This document shows, in pieces, positions 9,543-17,845 of a DNA stretch of 50,956 bases. The translations under genes were made by a program, and so were the position numbers. Within the stretch, counting starts at the first letter, position 1, and every line of letters starts with the position of its first letter. The DNA lies in contig JAHJAY010000027.1 in assembly GCA_018813815.1 (NCBI GenBank), forward strand, positions 1 to 50,956, given 5' to 3'. The notes under the pieces were generated by a model. The model was given only the letters and a program-made list of their open reading frames with translations, did not search any database and was not told the origin of the DNA. Origin of the DNA: Patescibacteria group bacterium (lineage in GTDB: Bacteria; Patescibacteriota; Microgenomatia; UBA1400; JAHJAY01).

Positions 9543-9977
9543 TCATTCAATTTTTGCTGTTGAATAAATCAAGGTCAGACTGGCATTGCTTTCTTGCCCG
9601 TCTTCAGCCACCATGGTAATAGTAATCTGGTTTACGCCGCCGATTAAGCCAATTTCTGTTTCAAATAAACCATCTTCATCAGTCTCGATCAGAATTTCCT
9701 CTTCTTCTGTCACAATACCAATGATGGATTTAGGTAAAGCTTTGCCTCGGATGGTGGTGTTTTCTTGGTCAATTAAAGCCTGATTGGCTGGTTCATAAAT
9801 AGTTAAACCCGCTGGTATTAATGTTGGTGTGGGTGAGGCTTCAATCTCTTCTGAAGTTTGAGGAATTTCATCAGTTTGGGTTTGGCGAAGACCTTTATTG
9901 GCAGTGTAAATTCCAAAAGTAATTATTAGGCCGATGATAAAGCCAAAAAAAATCGCTAAAAGCACTTCTTTACGCAT
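9543..9977 (-). CDS. Membrane-anchored protein with a putative Ig-like extracellular domain
   Basis: N-terminal TM then PTPT linker and LTIYEPANQALIDQENTTIRGKALP...GLIGGVNQITITMVAEDGQES, Big/Ig-like pattern. Confidence 0.65.
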   Translation of the reverse strand: MRKEVLLAIFFGFIIGLIITFGIYTANKGLRQTQTDEIPQTSEEIEASPTPTLIPAGLTIYEPANQALIDQENTTIRGKALPKSIIGIVTEEEEILIETDEDGLFETEIGLIGGVNQITITMVAEDGQESNASLTLIYSTAKIE

Positions 9978-10078
9978 AGATATTCAGGACTTTAACAAAT
10001 TAAGGTGGTAAAGTCAATGTGATATTTATTCAACTTATAAAAATGTTATAATAGCATTATTCTGCTCAGACATAAATC

Positions 10079-11686
10079 ATGGGTAATTCTGAGAAAATAT
10101 TTCCTGCAAATTTTGATTTTTTGAATCTAGCGCTTGGTGAAAGGTTAGCCCCAGCCCTTATTAGGGTCGATGGTGCTTTACCGGCACAAAGAGCGGCCTT
10201 AATGGTTGAACAAGTAATTCCTAATTTATCCCCTGAAAAAGCAGTTTATGCTGTTGACACTGGAATAAAATTAGGAAATTTGCAGGTTGATCTAGGCGAG
10301 AGAAGACCCTTACCCAACTTTTCACTCCTAGCTGAGGTGCTTGTATTTGCTCGTGAACCGGTGGAGGGCGAACTGACACAAGGATTGGCTCTTTATAGTC
10401 AAGGGAGGCGAGCTTGTGGACAACACACGACTAGATTTAAACTAAGGCCGTTTTCTTATCAGGATATTATTAGTTATTGTTCTGCATGGCTTCAGAAACA
10501 TCTAGAAATGAATGTTAATTGGACAGATGAATCTGGGAATGATTGGAGAATTTTTGCCGCCGTCGCCAGCGTTTTGATGAGTCATCCCAATATGATTGAT
10601 TTAGGCTTGCTTCATGAACAGGGTAAGCTCCATTCGCTTGAAGGCGTTGCTTTAAAGCAGATTTCACCTTATCAACTGGGAATAATTTTACAAAAAAGCC
10701 TTCAGTCAGACTGGATGTTGCCTCTTCTTAGTAAAGAACAGCATGGCGTTGATTGGTTAGTACACGATTTTAATAGGTCGCCACCACCACAAAACCTGTT
10801 TAGCCCTTGGTTTATAGATCAAGTGGAGATTCATCCTATGTGGAGTGAGTTAGTGTCCAAAGTACCCAAGGTTCAGAGAATACAGGATATTATTTCAGCT
10901 TTGGGTATAACGACGCCGCATTTTATTATACCTTGGAGTATTTTTTTGGAGCATTTGAAAGAGGAGGGTGGACACATGAGTCTACAAAATAATTTGATGG
11001 TTTTGACCGGTTGGCGGGGAGATGTTGGGATTAGTGTTTTGAGGTCGGATGAAGGTTTGGGTAAAACCGCGCCCCATTTAACCTTAAAGGGAGGATCTGT
11101 TTTTCCTTCTTGTTTTGAAGCTGGAGTGAGTGCGGAGCAAAATGAAGCAATCGCGGATTTTATTAGGCAGGTACATAGTGGGCGGGGTGGGAGTTTTAAG
11201 AAAGATATTTTTGTTCAAATTTATTTAAGCCCGTGGAGTACGCCGGGTGTGGCAGGGGCGACTGTAAGGTTTGATGATTTACCAAGAACGCCTAAAAGAG
11301 AAGAAGCGGTGGTAGTTGAAATGTCGCCAAGATGGCCGAGAGGTTTTGATTTAAGCAGGGCAAATAAGGCAGGTCTGCCGGCTTGCAGTATTGTTTTGGG
11401 TGGTGAGTGTCGCCAAAAGCGAGGTTCAACATGGGAAACAATAATGGTTGATGGAGACAAGAGGGTAAATAGAATTTATCAAGAATTAAGTGCAGGAGCA
11501 AGTTTTTATATGAATGAGCGACGTTTGTTACAACTAATAAACAGCATTACCTTTAGGCATGGAATTGCTCAGATTTGGAATACAGCTGAAACAAGACTGG
11601 AAACAGAAATTGCTAGCTTGGCATTGGAACTTTATTGGGATCCAGTTTTAGGGCAATGGATTCCATTTGATTATACAGCGCATTAG
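10079..11686 (+). CDS. Hypothetical protein, 535 aa, no recognised family
   Basis: Long uninterrupted ORF with extended -10 (TGTTATAAT) upstream; no motif recognised. Confidence 0.7.
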   Translation: MGNSEKIFPANFDFLNLALGERLAPALIRVDGALPAQRAALMVEQVIPNLSPEKAVYAVDTGIKLGNLQVDLGERRPLPNFSLLAEVLVFAREPVEGELTQGLALYSQGRRACGQHTTRFKLRPFSYQDIISYCSAWLQKHLEMNVNWTDESGNDWRIFAAVASVLMSHPNMIDLGLLHEQGKLHSLEGVALKQISPYQLGIILQKSLQSDWMLPLLSKEQHGVDWLVHDFNRSPPPQNLFSPWFIDQVEIHPMWSELVSKVPKVQRIQDIISALGITTPHFIIPWSIFLEHLKEEGGHMSLQNNLMVLTGWRGDVGISVLRSDEGLGKTAPHLTLKGGSVFPSCFEAGVSAEQNEAIADFIRQVHSGRGGSFKKDIFVQIYLSPWSTPGVAGATVRFDDLPRTPKREEAVVVEMSPRWPRGFDLSRANKAGLPACSIVLGGECRQKRGSTWETIMVDGDKRVNRIYQELSAGASFYMNERRLLQLINSITFRHGIAQIWNTAETRLETEIASLALELYWDPVLGQWIPFDYTAH

Positions 11687-11740
11687 TTCTGTTCGTTCTC
11701 ATTAGTTTTTGCTACAATCAAACAAAGAGGAGGCTTTCAA

Positions 11741-12391
11741 ATGGAAATTGTTTATTTTGGTCATTCTTGTTTTTGGCTTAAAACCCAAGAGGCGGGGGTT
11801 TTAATGGATCCTTTTGCCGACAAAATTGGCATGCGTTTGCCTAAAGTCGCTCCGGATATTGTTTGTTGCTCTCATCAACACTCCGGTCACAATGATGTTA
11901 GTCAAATAAGTAATAGCGCTTTTATTATTTCTGCTCCGGGAGAATACGAGATTAAAAATGTATCGATTACCGGCTTAGCTGCTTGGCATGATGGAGTAGA
12001 TGGTAAAGATCGCGGCCGGAATACGGTTTATATTGTTGAAGCCGAAGGCTGGCGTTTGTGTCATTTGGGGGATATTGGTCATTTGTTGTCTGACAAAGAG
12101 TGCGATTTGATTAACAGCGTGGATGTTTTAATGATTCCGGTTGGCGGTGAGACTACGATTGATGCGAAACAAGCGGCGGCAGTTGTTGCCCAGCTTGAGC
12201 CGCGTTTAGTTTTACCCATGCATTTTAAAACCAACAAAACCGCTGAATATGCCAAGGCTAAAACCCCAATTGAAGATTTTTTGCAAGAAATGAACGGGAC
12301 GCGAGTAAGACACGAGAAAAAACTGAAGTTAAGCTCTATAGCCGCGGTTGAGTCGGAAATGGAAATTGTGATTTTAGAAAGAAAAGAATAA
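11741..12391 (+). CDS. MBL-fold metallo-hydrolase
   Basis: MEIVYFGHSCFWLKT, DIVCCSHQHSGHND, LCHLGDIGH, LVLPMHFKTN; SD agaggagg. Confidence 0.85.
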   Translation: MEIVYFGHSCFWLKTQEAGVLMDPFADKIGMRLPKVAPDIVCCSHQHSGHNDVSQISNSAFIISAPGEYEIKNVSITGLAAWHDGVDGKDRGRNTVYIVEAEGWRLCHLGDIGHLLSDKECDLINSVDVLMIPVGGETTIDAKQAAAVVAQLEPRLVLPMHFKTNKTAEYAKAKTPIEDFLQEMNGTRVRHEKKLKLSSIAAVESEMEIVILERKE

Positions 12392-12419
12392 TTCCCGCAC
12401 TGAGGGAAAAGGACAGTTA

Positions 12420-13733
12420 ATGGCAAAAGTTCGAATTCCGCCCCATAGTCAGGAAGCAGAGCAATCAGTATTGGGTGCTTTGTTAATTGATAAAGACGCG
12501 GTGATGGAAACCAGTCAATTATTACGGCCGGAATTTTTTTATGACGAAAAACACCGCTTAATTTTTGAAGCAATAGTTGGTTTGTATGATGAACGCGAAT
12601 CGGTTGATGTGGTGACTGTTTCTGAAGTCTTAAAAAAGAATCGGGCTTTAGCCAAAGTTGGCGGCCGGGCTTATTTAACCAATTTGGTTAACCAAACACC
12701 AACCAGCGCTCATGTTCAAAGTTACGCGCAAATTATTAAAGATCATTATACTAAGCGTCAATTAATCAGTATGGCTTCCAGAATGGTTGATGAAGCTTTT
12801 GATGAAGGGATGGAGTCCGGCGAGGTTCTAGAAAAGGCCGAAAAACAGGTCTTTTCTTTATCACAAAAACACTTAACCCGGAATTTCATTGCTCTTAAAG
12901 ATGCTTTGGCTGAATCATTTGACCGTTTAGATGAGTTGCATAAAAAAGGCAGCGGTTTGCGGGGAATATCAACCGGTTTTCAGGCTTTGGATAGTCTTTT
13001 AGCCGGCATGCAGGATAGCAACTTATTAATTTTGGCCGGCCGGCCAGGCTTGGGTAAAACTACCTTAGCTTTGAATATTGCTCAACATGTAGCAGTTAAA
13101 GAAAAAATACCGATCGGTTTTTTCTCTTTAGAAATGAGCAAAGAAGAATTAGTGGATCGGCTTTTAGTTGCTCAGGCTGATATTGATGCCTGGCGTTTAA
13201 AAACCGGCCGTTTGGATGATGAAGACTTCAGTCAACTTTCCGATGCTATGGGTTTATTGGCTGAAGCGCCTTTTTTTGTTGATGATACGCCGGGAATTTC
13301 TTTAAGCGAAATTCGGACCAAAGCCAGGCGGCTTCAAATAGAGCAGGGAGTTAAGTTGATAATTCTTGATTATTTACAATTAGTTCATGGTCGGCAGGTT
13401 GATAATCGGGTTCAAGAGGTGTCCGAGATCTCTCAGGGGTTAAAAAATCTAGCCCGAGAACTGCGTGTGCCGGTTTTGGCTTTGTCTCAGCTGTCCCGGG
13501 CAGTGGAACACCGCGGCAGCAAGCGGCCTCAGCTGGCGGATTTAAGAGAATCAGGCTCAATTGAGCAAGATGCTGACGTGGTGATGTTTATTTACCGCGA
13601 AGATGAAGAGGATTTGGAAAAACTCAAGCTGATTCTTTCCAAACACCGGAATGGTCCGTTGGGAGCAATTGATCTTCGTTTCCGCGGCGACCGCATCCGT
13701 TTTTATGGTGTGGATAAAAAGCGCAAGGATTAG
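12420..13733 (+). CDS. dnaB: Replicative DNA helicase DnaB
   Basis: PPHSQEAEQSVLGALLID, LLILAGRPGLGKTTLALNIA, IGFFSLEMSKEEL, KLIILDYLQLV, DLRESGSIEQDADVVMFIYR. Confidence 0.97.
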   Translation: MAKVRIPPHSQEAEQSVLGALLIDKDAVMETSQLLRPEFFYDEKHRLIFEAIVGLYDERESVDVVTVSEVLKKNRALAKVGGRAYLTNLVNQTPTSAHVQSYAQIIKDHYTKRQLISMASRMVDEAFDEGMESGEVLEKAEKQVFSLSQKHLTRNFIALKDALAESFDRLDELHKKGSGLRGISTGFQALDSLLAGMQDSNLLILAGRPGLGKTTLALNIAQHVAVKEKIPIGFFSLEMSKEELVDRLLVAQADIDAWRLKTGRLDDEDFSQLSDAMGLLAEAPFFVDDTPGISLSEIRTKARRLQIEQGVKLIILDYLQLVHGRQVDNRVQEVSEISQGLKNLARELRVPVLALSQLSRAVEHRGSKRPQLADLRESGSIEQDADVVMFIYREDEEDLEKLKLILSKHRNGPLGAIDLRFRGDRIRFYGVDKKRKD

Positions 13734-13738
13734 AGGAA

Positions 13739-14290
13739 ATGGCTAGCGTTGAAGCGAGAAGTCCCGCTTTAGATTTTCAGGTTGATTTTACGTTGGAGAG
13801 TTATCCATTTGAGATAAATTCTAATGGGTTTAGGTTTGTTGTTAAGCAGGGAAGAATCAACACTTTTGTAATTAATAGTGGGGATCAGGAGATTAATTTG
13901 CTGTCTCCTGAATTGCTTCCGAAGAATTGGGAGTTTGTTGCTGTCCGGATAATGTCTGGGGCTTCTTTTAACTGCGGTGCTGAACAAGCATTTGAGAATA
14001 CGGCTTGTTTATTAGACGAAACTGGCTGCCGGATATTAGTAGCTGATATTAACACGGTTGCCGGAGATGTTGTCGGAGAGGTGTTGGTAGACCTTTTGCA
14101 TGCTCGCGCTCTTGAAGAACATACGATATCAGGTCGTGATGAGGGTGGACATGGTTTTAATAGGATCTTATTATTGTATTCCCTAGCGGTTAAGCGGCGA
14201 GCTGAAGTTCTTCAAGCTTTGGTTAGTTCAGCTGATGAGGCAATTGAGTTAATAAGAAAACCTTTTGATTTTGAGATAGCCAAGGTTTGA
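13739..14290 (+). CDS. Hypothetical protein, 183 aa
   Basis: ORF 5 nt after dnaB with SD (gaggaaa); no family recognised. Confidence 0.6.
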   Translation: MASVEARSPALDFQVDFTLESYPFEINSNGFRFVVKQGRINTFVINSGDQEINLLSPELLPKNWEFVAVRIMSGASFNCGAEQAFENTACLLDETGCRILVADINTVAGDVVGEVLVDLLHARALEEHTISGRDEGGHGFNRILLLYSLAVKRRAEVLQALVSSADEAIELIRKPFDFEIAKV

Positions 14291-14299
14291 CAAAAACTG

Positions 14300-14384
14300 T
14301 GCCGGGGGAGGGAATCGAACCCTCACGGAGCTAAGCTCCACCAGTTTTTGAGACTGGCCTGTCTACCAGTTCCAGCACCCCGGC
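14300..14384 (-). tRNA. tRNA-Leu (anticodon CAA), CCA not encoded
   Basis: Minus strand GCCGGGG...CCAGT-CTCAAAA-ACTGG...variable arm GGAGCTTAGCTCC...GGTTCGATTCC...CCCCGGC-A; followed by CAG rather than CCA. Confidence 0.93.
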
Positions 14385-14409
14385 GCATCTTAATTTTACA
14401 ATAAAGCCA

Positions 14410-14418
14410 TGTTAAAAT
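14410..14418 (+). promoter_or_regulatory. Extended -10 TGTTAAAAT, leaderless efp
   Basis: 6 nt between the -10 and ATG at 14425. Confidence 0.55.
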
Positions 14419-14424
14419 ACAGTT

Positions 14425-15009
14425 ATGTTAAACGCCAGTCAATTAAGAAACGGAACGGTTTTTGAATACCAGGGCAATGTTTATCGGGTGGTTAATTATA
14501 AACACACGCATATTTCCCGCAGGGGCGCAGATATTAAGCTTAAGGTGAAGGACTTGCTCCGCGATTCTGTTTTAAATCTGAATTTTTCTCCTTCAGATAA
14601 ATTTGAGGCGGCGGATATTAGACATCAAGTGATGCAGTTTCTATATCAGGATGAGGATCAGGTTTATTTTATGAATCCATCCAGTTTTGAACAAGTTAAT
14701 TTTGACAAAAAAACCCTGGGTGATAAAGTTAAGTTTTTAAAAGAAGGCGGTCAGATAACTGTTGTTTTTTGGACCCATTCGACAAGCTCAGGGCAAGAAA
14801 ACCGGGCGATTGATCTTGAGCTGCCGCTTTCCATGGTTTATTGTATTAAGCAAACCGGTCCGGGTGAAAAAGGCGATAGTGCCAGCAATGTTTATAAATC
14901 AGCGATTTTAGAAAATGGTTTGCAGACAAAAGTGCCTTTGTTTATTAAAATTGGTGATCAGGTGAAAATTGACACTCGCAGCGGTGAATATTTGGAGCGG
15001 GCTAAGTAA
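14425..15009 (+). CDS. efp: Elongation factor P (with short in-frame insertion)
   Basis: QLRNGTVFEYQGNVYRVVNYKHTHISRRGADIKLKVKDL; GPGEKGDSASNVYKSAILENGLQTKVPLFIKIGDQVKIDTRSGEYLER. Confidence 0.95.
   Translation: MLNASQLRNGTVFEYQGNVYRVVNYKHTHISRRGADIKLKVKDLLRDSVLNLNFSPSDKFEAADIRHQVMQFLYQDEDQVYFMNPSSFEQVNFDKKTLGDKVKFLKEGGQITVVFWTHSTSSGQENRAIDLELPLSMVYCIKQTGPGEKGDSASNVYKSAILENGLQTKVPLFIKIGDQVKIDTRSGEYLERAK
14776..14799 (+). repeat. Candidate repeat-derived element CATTCGACAAGCTCAGGGCAAGAA inserted in efp
   Basis: Encodes HSTSSGQE in the EF-P region where canonical EF-P has a short turn; core TTCGACAAGCTCAGGGC. Confidence 0.5.
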
Positions 15010-15025
15010 TTAGTCCCGGCAGGCG

Positions 15026-15466
15026 TTAGCCTGAACGGGATGCTAGGGCAATGAGCAGGACAACTCCGATTTGAGTGAGTAGCCCCCAAGGAAGATCAAG
15101 TTTGCGATGGAAAAAGCTTTGCAGTTTTTTAATCCAGCTGAAGGGCGGGAAGTGCCAGCCAAAAATCCGGTAAGGTCCTTCAAGCCAATCCGGCCCCTGA
15201 GCCATAAGCATGGCGGCCAATAAATAGCCCGGATCAACCCGATCTTTAAACAAAAGCCAGCCTAAAAGCAAGCCCTCAAAAGCATCAACTAGAGAAATAG
15301 CCAAAGTTTTAATTTTACTAAAACCATTATGGCGGGTGTTAAAGTCCCAGTGGGGGATTAAGTCGGCCAGATGATGGCTTAAATAGGCTAAAACTAAACC
15401 GATTGTGGGATTGGGAAAACTGGCGGCAATTGAGGCGCCGATTACCGCGTGTGAAAGATTCAACAT
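15026..15466 (-). CDS. Small membrane protein, DUF457/metal-dependent-hydrolase-like
   Basis: MLNLSHAVIGASIAASFPNPTIGLVLAYLSHHLADLIPHWD, SHHLxDxxPHWD motif; extended -10 TGCTACACT 7 nt upstream of ATG. Confidence 0.7.
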   Translation of the reverse strand: MLNLSHAVIGASIAASFPNPTIGLVLAYLSHHLADLIPHWDFNTRHNGFSKIKTLAISLVDAFEGLLLGWLLFKDRVDPGYLLAAMLMAQGPDWLEGPYRIFGWHFPPFSWIKKLQSFFHRKLDLPWGLLTQIGVVLLIALASRSG

Positions 15467-15505
15467 GTGTCAAAGTGTAGCATTTTTACAGGTGGGCTGC
15501 AACTA

Positions 15506-15514
15506 TGCTATACT
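15506..15514 (+). promoter_or_regulatory. Extended -10 TGCTATACT, leaderless lgt
   Basis: 6 nt between the -10 and ATG at 15521. Confidence 0.55.
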
Positions 15515-15520
15515 ATTTTT

Positions 15521-16369
15521 ATGTTTCCAACCTTATTTAAGCTGGGTCCGTTGGTGATTTATAGTTATGGTGTCTGCCTGGTTTTGGCTTTTTTAATTGG
15601 TCTGTTTTTTGTTTGGAAAGCCGGCAGAGAAGAGAATTTTGAAGAAGAAGATTTGTTGAGCGGTTGTTTTCAGGTGCTGGTTTTCAGTTTTATTATTGCT
15701 CGCCTGGGTTATGTTATGCTGCATTTTAACAAGTTTGGTTTAGATTTTTGGCAATGGTTTAATTTTGCCTGGGATCCGGGGTTGGAATTTGTGGGCAGCA
15801 TTTTAGGCGGTGGCATAGGTTTATGGCTTTGGGCCAAGAAAAAACAATGGCCGTTTTTTAAAATTGCCGACATTATGGTAATTGGTGTGGCTTTGGCCCA
15901 AGGAGTTATTCGTTTGGGTGATTTTTTAGGCGGTAATTTTTTTGGTCGGCCGACTAATTTACCTTTGGGTTTGAGCTTGCCCGGCAGTTTAGAGAAACGC
16001 CATCCGGTTCAGCTTTATGAAATGGTGGCCTACTTTATTTTAGCCTGGAGCTTAATTCGTTTGGAAAAAGAGTATCGCAGCCTTGTTTGGTATCAGGATA
16101 AACGGGGTGAGGCGCGGCCGGGTTTCATTTCCGCTATTTACTTAATTGTCTTAGGTTTTATTAGAGGAGTAAGTCATTTTTTAATCGATAATCAGTCGTT
16201 ATTTTTAGGCCTAAATCTTGATCAATGGTTAGCTGTTGGGTTGACAATTGGCGGGGCCGGGCTGTTATACTCATTTTCAGGACGAAGTTTTAAATTGATA
16301 AAAAGATCCGTCCGTCAACAGAAAATCAGTCAACGTCAACGAATTAAACGAGGAGCCGATATACTATGA
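15521..16369 (+). CDS. lgt: Prolipoprotein diacylglyceryl transferase
   Basis: MFPTLFKLGPLVIYSYGVCLVLAFLIG; LGDFLGGNFFGRPTNLPLGL; RHPVQLYEMVAYF; start revised from 15467. Confidence 0.93.
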   Translation: MFPTLFKLGPLVIYSYGVCLVLAFLIGLFFVWKAGREENFEEEDLLSGCFQVLVFSFIIARLGYVMLHFNKFGLDFWQWFNFAWDPGLEFVGSILGGGIGLWLWAKKKQWPFFKIADIMVIGVALAQGVIRLGDFLGGNFFGRPTNLPLGLSLPGSLEKRHPVQLYEMVAYFILAWSLIRLEKEYRSLVWYQDKRGEARPGFISAIYLIVLGFIRGVSHFLIDNQSLFLGLNLDQWLAVGLTIGGAGLLYSFSGRSFKLIKRSVRQQKISQRQRIKRGADIL

Positions 16370-16749
16370 AAAAAATTAAATTTCCCGGTAAAGTTTTACA
16401 ACCTCTTACTGCATTTTTAAAAAAAGAAGAAAAAAAGTTGGAAGAACATAAAAAAGAATTGGCCAAACAAGATCCGTTTATCAATGTGGATCGAGTTAAT
16501 GATAATGCGGCCTCGGATACGGATGCGGCTGAAGAATCCGGACACGAACGAATTCATGCTTTAAAACGTGAGATTGACAAAACCTTGGTGTTTATTAGAA
16601 AAACTTTGACTAAAATAAAAATTGGCAAATATGGTTTATGCGAACACTGTGGCCAGTTGATTGATACTGATCGTCTGGCTGTAAATCCAACTGCCCAGTT
16701 GTGTATTGACTGTGAGCGTAAAAAAGAGCGCCTGTCAACTTCTCGATGA
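16366..16749 (+). CDS. TraR/DksA-family zinc-finger protein
   Basis: IDKTLVFIRKTLTKIKIGKYGLCEHCGQLIDTDRLAVNPTAQLCIDCERKKE. Confidence 0.88.
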   Translation: MKKIKFPGKVLQPLTAFLKKEEKKLEEHKKELAKQDPFINVDRVNDNAASDTDAAEESGHERIHALKREIDKTLVFIRKTLTKIKIGKYGLCEHCGQLIDTDRLAVNPTAQLCIDCERKKERLSTSR

Positions 16750-17129
16750 TTGATGCACTTTTAAGCTTATTATTGGTTGCCGCAGATCAGTTTTCTAAGC
16801 AATTTGCTTTGAATCAACAATGGCCTGTATTTTATAATCAACGGGCAATTTTTGGTTTAGTTAGCCATTTTGAGCTGGTGCAGTTGTTGGCTTTGCTAGT
16901 TCTATTCGTCTGGTTTGTTTTCCGTCTTAAACAAACCAGGCCGCTAGGCAGTATTGAACGGTTGGGTTGGATAATGATTATTAGCGGGATAATGAGCAAT
17001 TGGCTTGATCGATTACGTTGGGGTGCAGTAGTGGATTTTATTGATTTGAAAATATGGCCGGTATTCAATTTAGCTGACGGTTTAATTGTTGGCGGTTTGA
17101 CTTTAATTTTTTTATGTTCATTAAAATAG
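16746..17129 (+). CDS. lspA: Signal peptidase II (compact)
   Basis: AADQFSKQFALN, FYNQRAIFGL, SNWLDRLRWGAVVDFIDLKIWPVFNLADGLI catalytic Asp motifs. Confidence 0.88.
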   Translation: MIDALLSLLLVAADQFSKQFALNQQWPVFYNQRAIFGLVSHFELVQLLALLVLFVWFVFRLKQTRPLGSIERLGWIMIISGIMSNWLDRLRWGAVVDFIDLKIWPVFNLADGLIVGGLTLIFLCSLK

Positions 17130-17845
17130 TTTTTGAAAGCCAGGATTTTCTAGTCATTAACAAGCCGGCCGGCCTGATTGTCAATCGAGTGCCTCAAGCT
17201 AGAGGGGAAACTTTACAGGATTGGATAGAAAAACAATTTCCAATTTCCAATTTCCAATTTCCAAATGAAAACGAAAAAGAATTTATCAGCCGGTCGGGGA
17301 TTGTTCATCGTTTAGATAAAGAAACCAGCGGACTTTTAGTGGTGGCCAAAACTCCGGCGGCTTTTTGTCACCTTAAAGATCAGTTTAAGCGTCGGCAGGT
17401 AAGTAAAACCTATTTAGCTTTAGCTCATGGTCAGTTAAAGCCTAAAAACGGTGATATTAATCAGCCTTTGGCGAGACGGCGTACGGGCGGCGGCCGTTTT
17501 GCTGTTAGCCTGGGCGGGCGGAAAGCCATTACTCACTATCAAGTGCTGGATTATTGGAAAAAAGACGGGCGGCTTTTTAGCCGCCTTGAACTTAAGCCTT
17601 ATACCGGCCGGACTCATCAGCTTCGGGTGCATTTACAACATTTAGGTCATGCTTTGGTGGCTGACCCGCTTTATTTAAGCAAAAAAGGCCTTAAATCTGA
17701 CCGGGATTGGTGTCCTCGGCTTTTTTTACATGCCAGCCAGTTGGTTTTTACCCACCCTGTTGATCAAAAACGGCTTGAATTTAAACTGGGGCTGCCGCTA
17801 GATTTAAACACAGCTTTAAAACACCTAAGTCATGAAAAAATTTAA
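17114..17845 (+). CDS. RluA-family pseudouridine synthase
   Basis: DFLVINKPAGLIVN, GIVHRLDKETSGLLVVAKT, GRTHQLRVHLQHLGHALVADPLY. Confidence 0.94.
   Translation: MFIKIVFESQDFLVINKPAGLIVNRVPQARGETLQDWIEKQFPISNFQFPNENEKEFISRSGIVHRLDKETSGLLVVAKTPAAFCHLKDQFKRRQVSKTYLALAHGQLKPKNGDINQPLARRRTGGGRFAVSLGGRKAITHYQVLDYWKKDGRLFSRLELKPYTGRTHQLRVHLQHLGHALVADPLYLSKKGLKSDRDWCPRLFLHASQLVFTHPVDQKRLEFKLGLPLDLNTALKHLSHEKI
17234..17261 (+). repeat. Heptanucleotide tandem repeat (CAATTTC)x4 inside rluA-like gene
   Basis: caatttc repeated four times in register; encodes QFPISNFQFPN. Confidence 0.85.

Noticed and set aside
11221-11501. Two minus-strand ORFs inside the 535-aa gene
   Set aside because: Short antisense ORFs without start context or domain signal.
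12079-12573. Minus-strand 164-aa ORF
   Set aside because: Spans the MBL and dnaB junction antisense; not plausible against two well-supported genes.
15467-15520. Upstream extension of lgt in the ORF track (MSKCSIFTGGLQLCYTI)
   Set aside because: This stretch holds the lgt -10 and the divergent promoter; homologous Lgt begins at MFPTLFKLGP.
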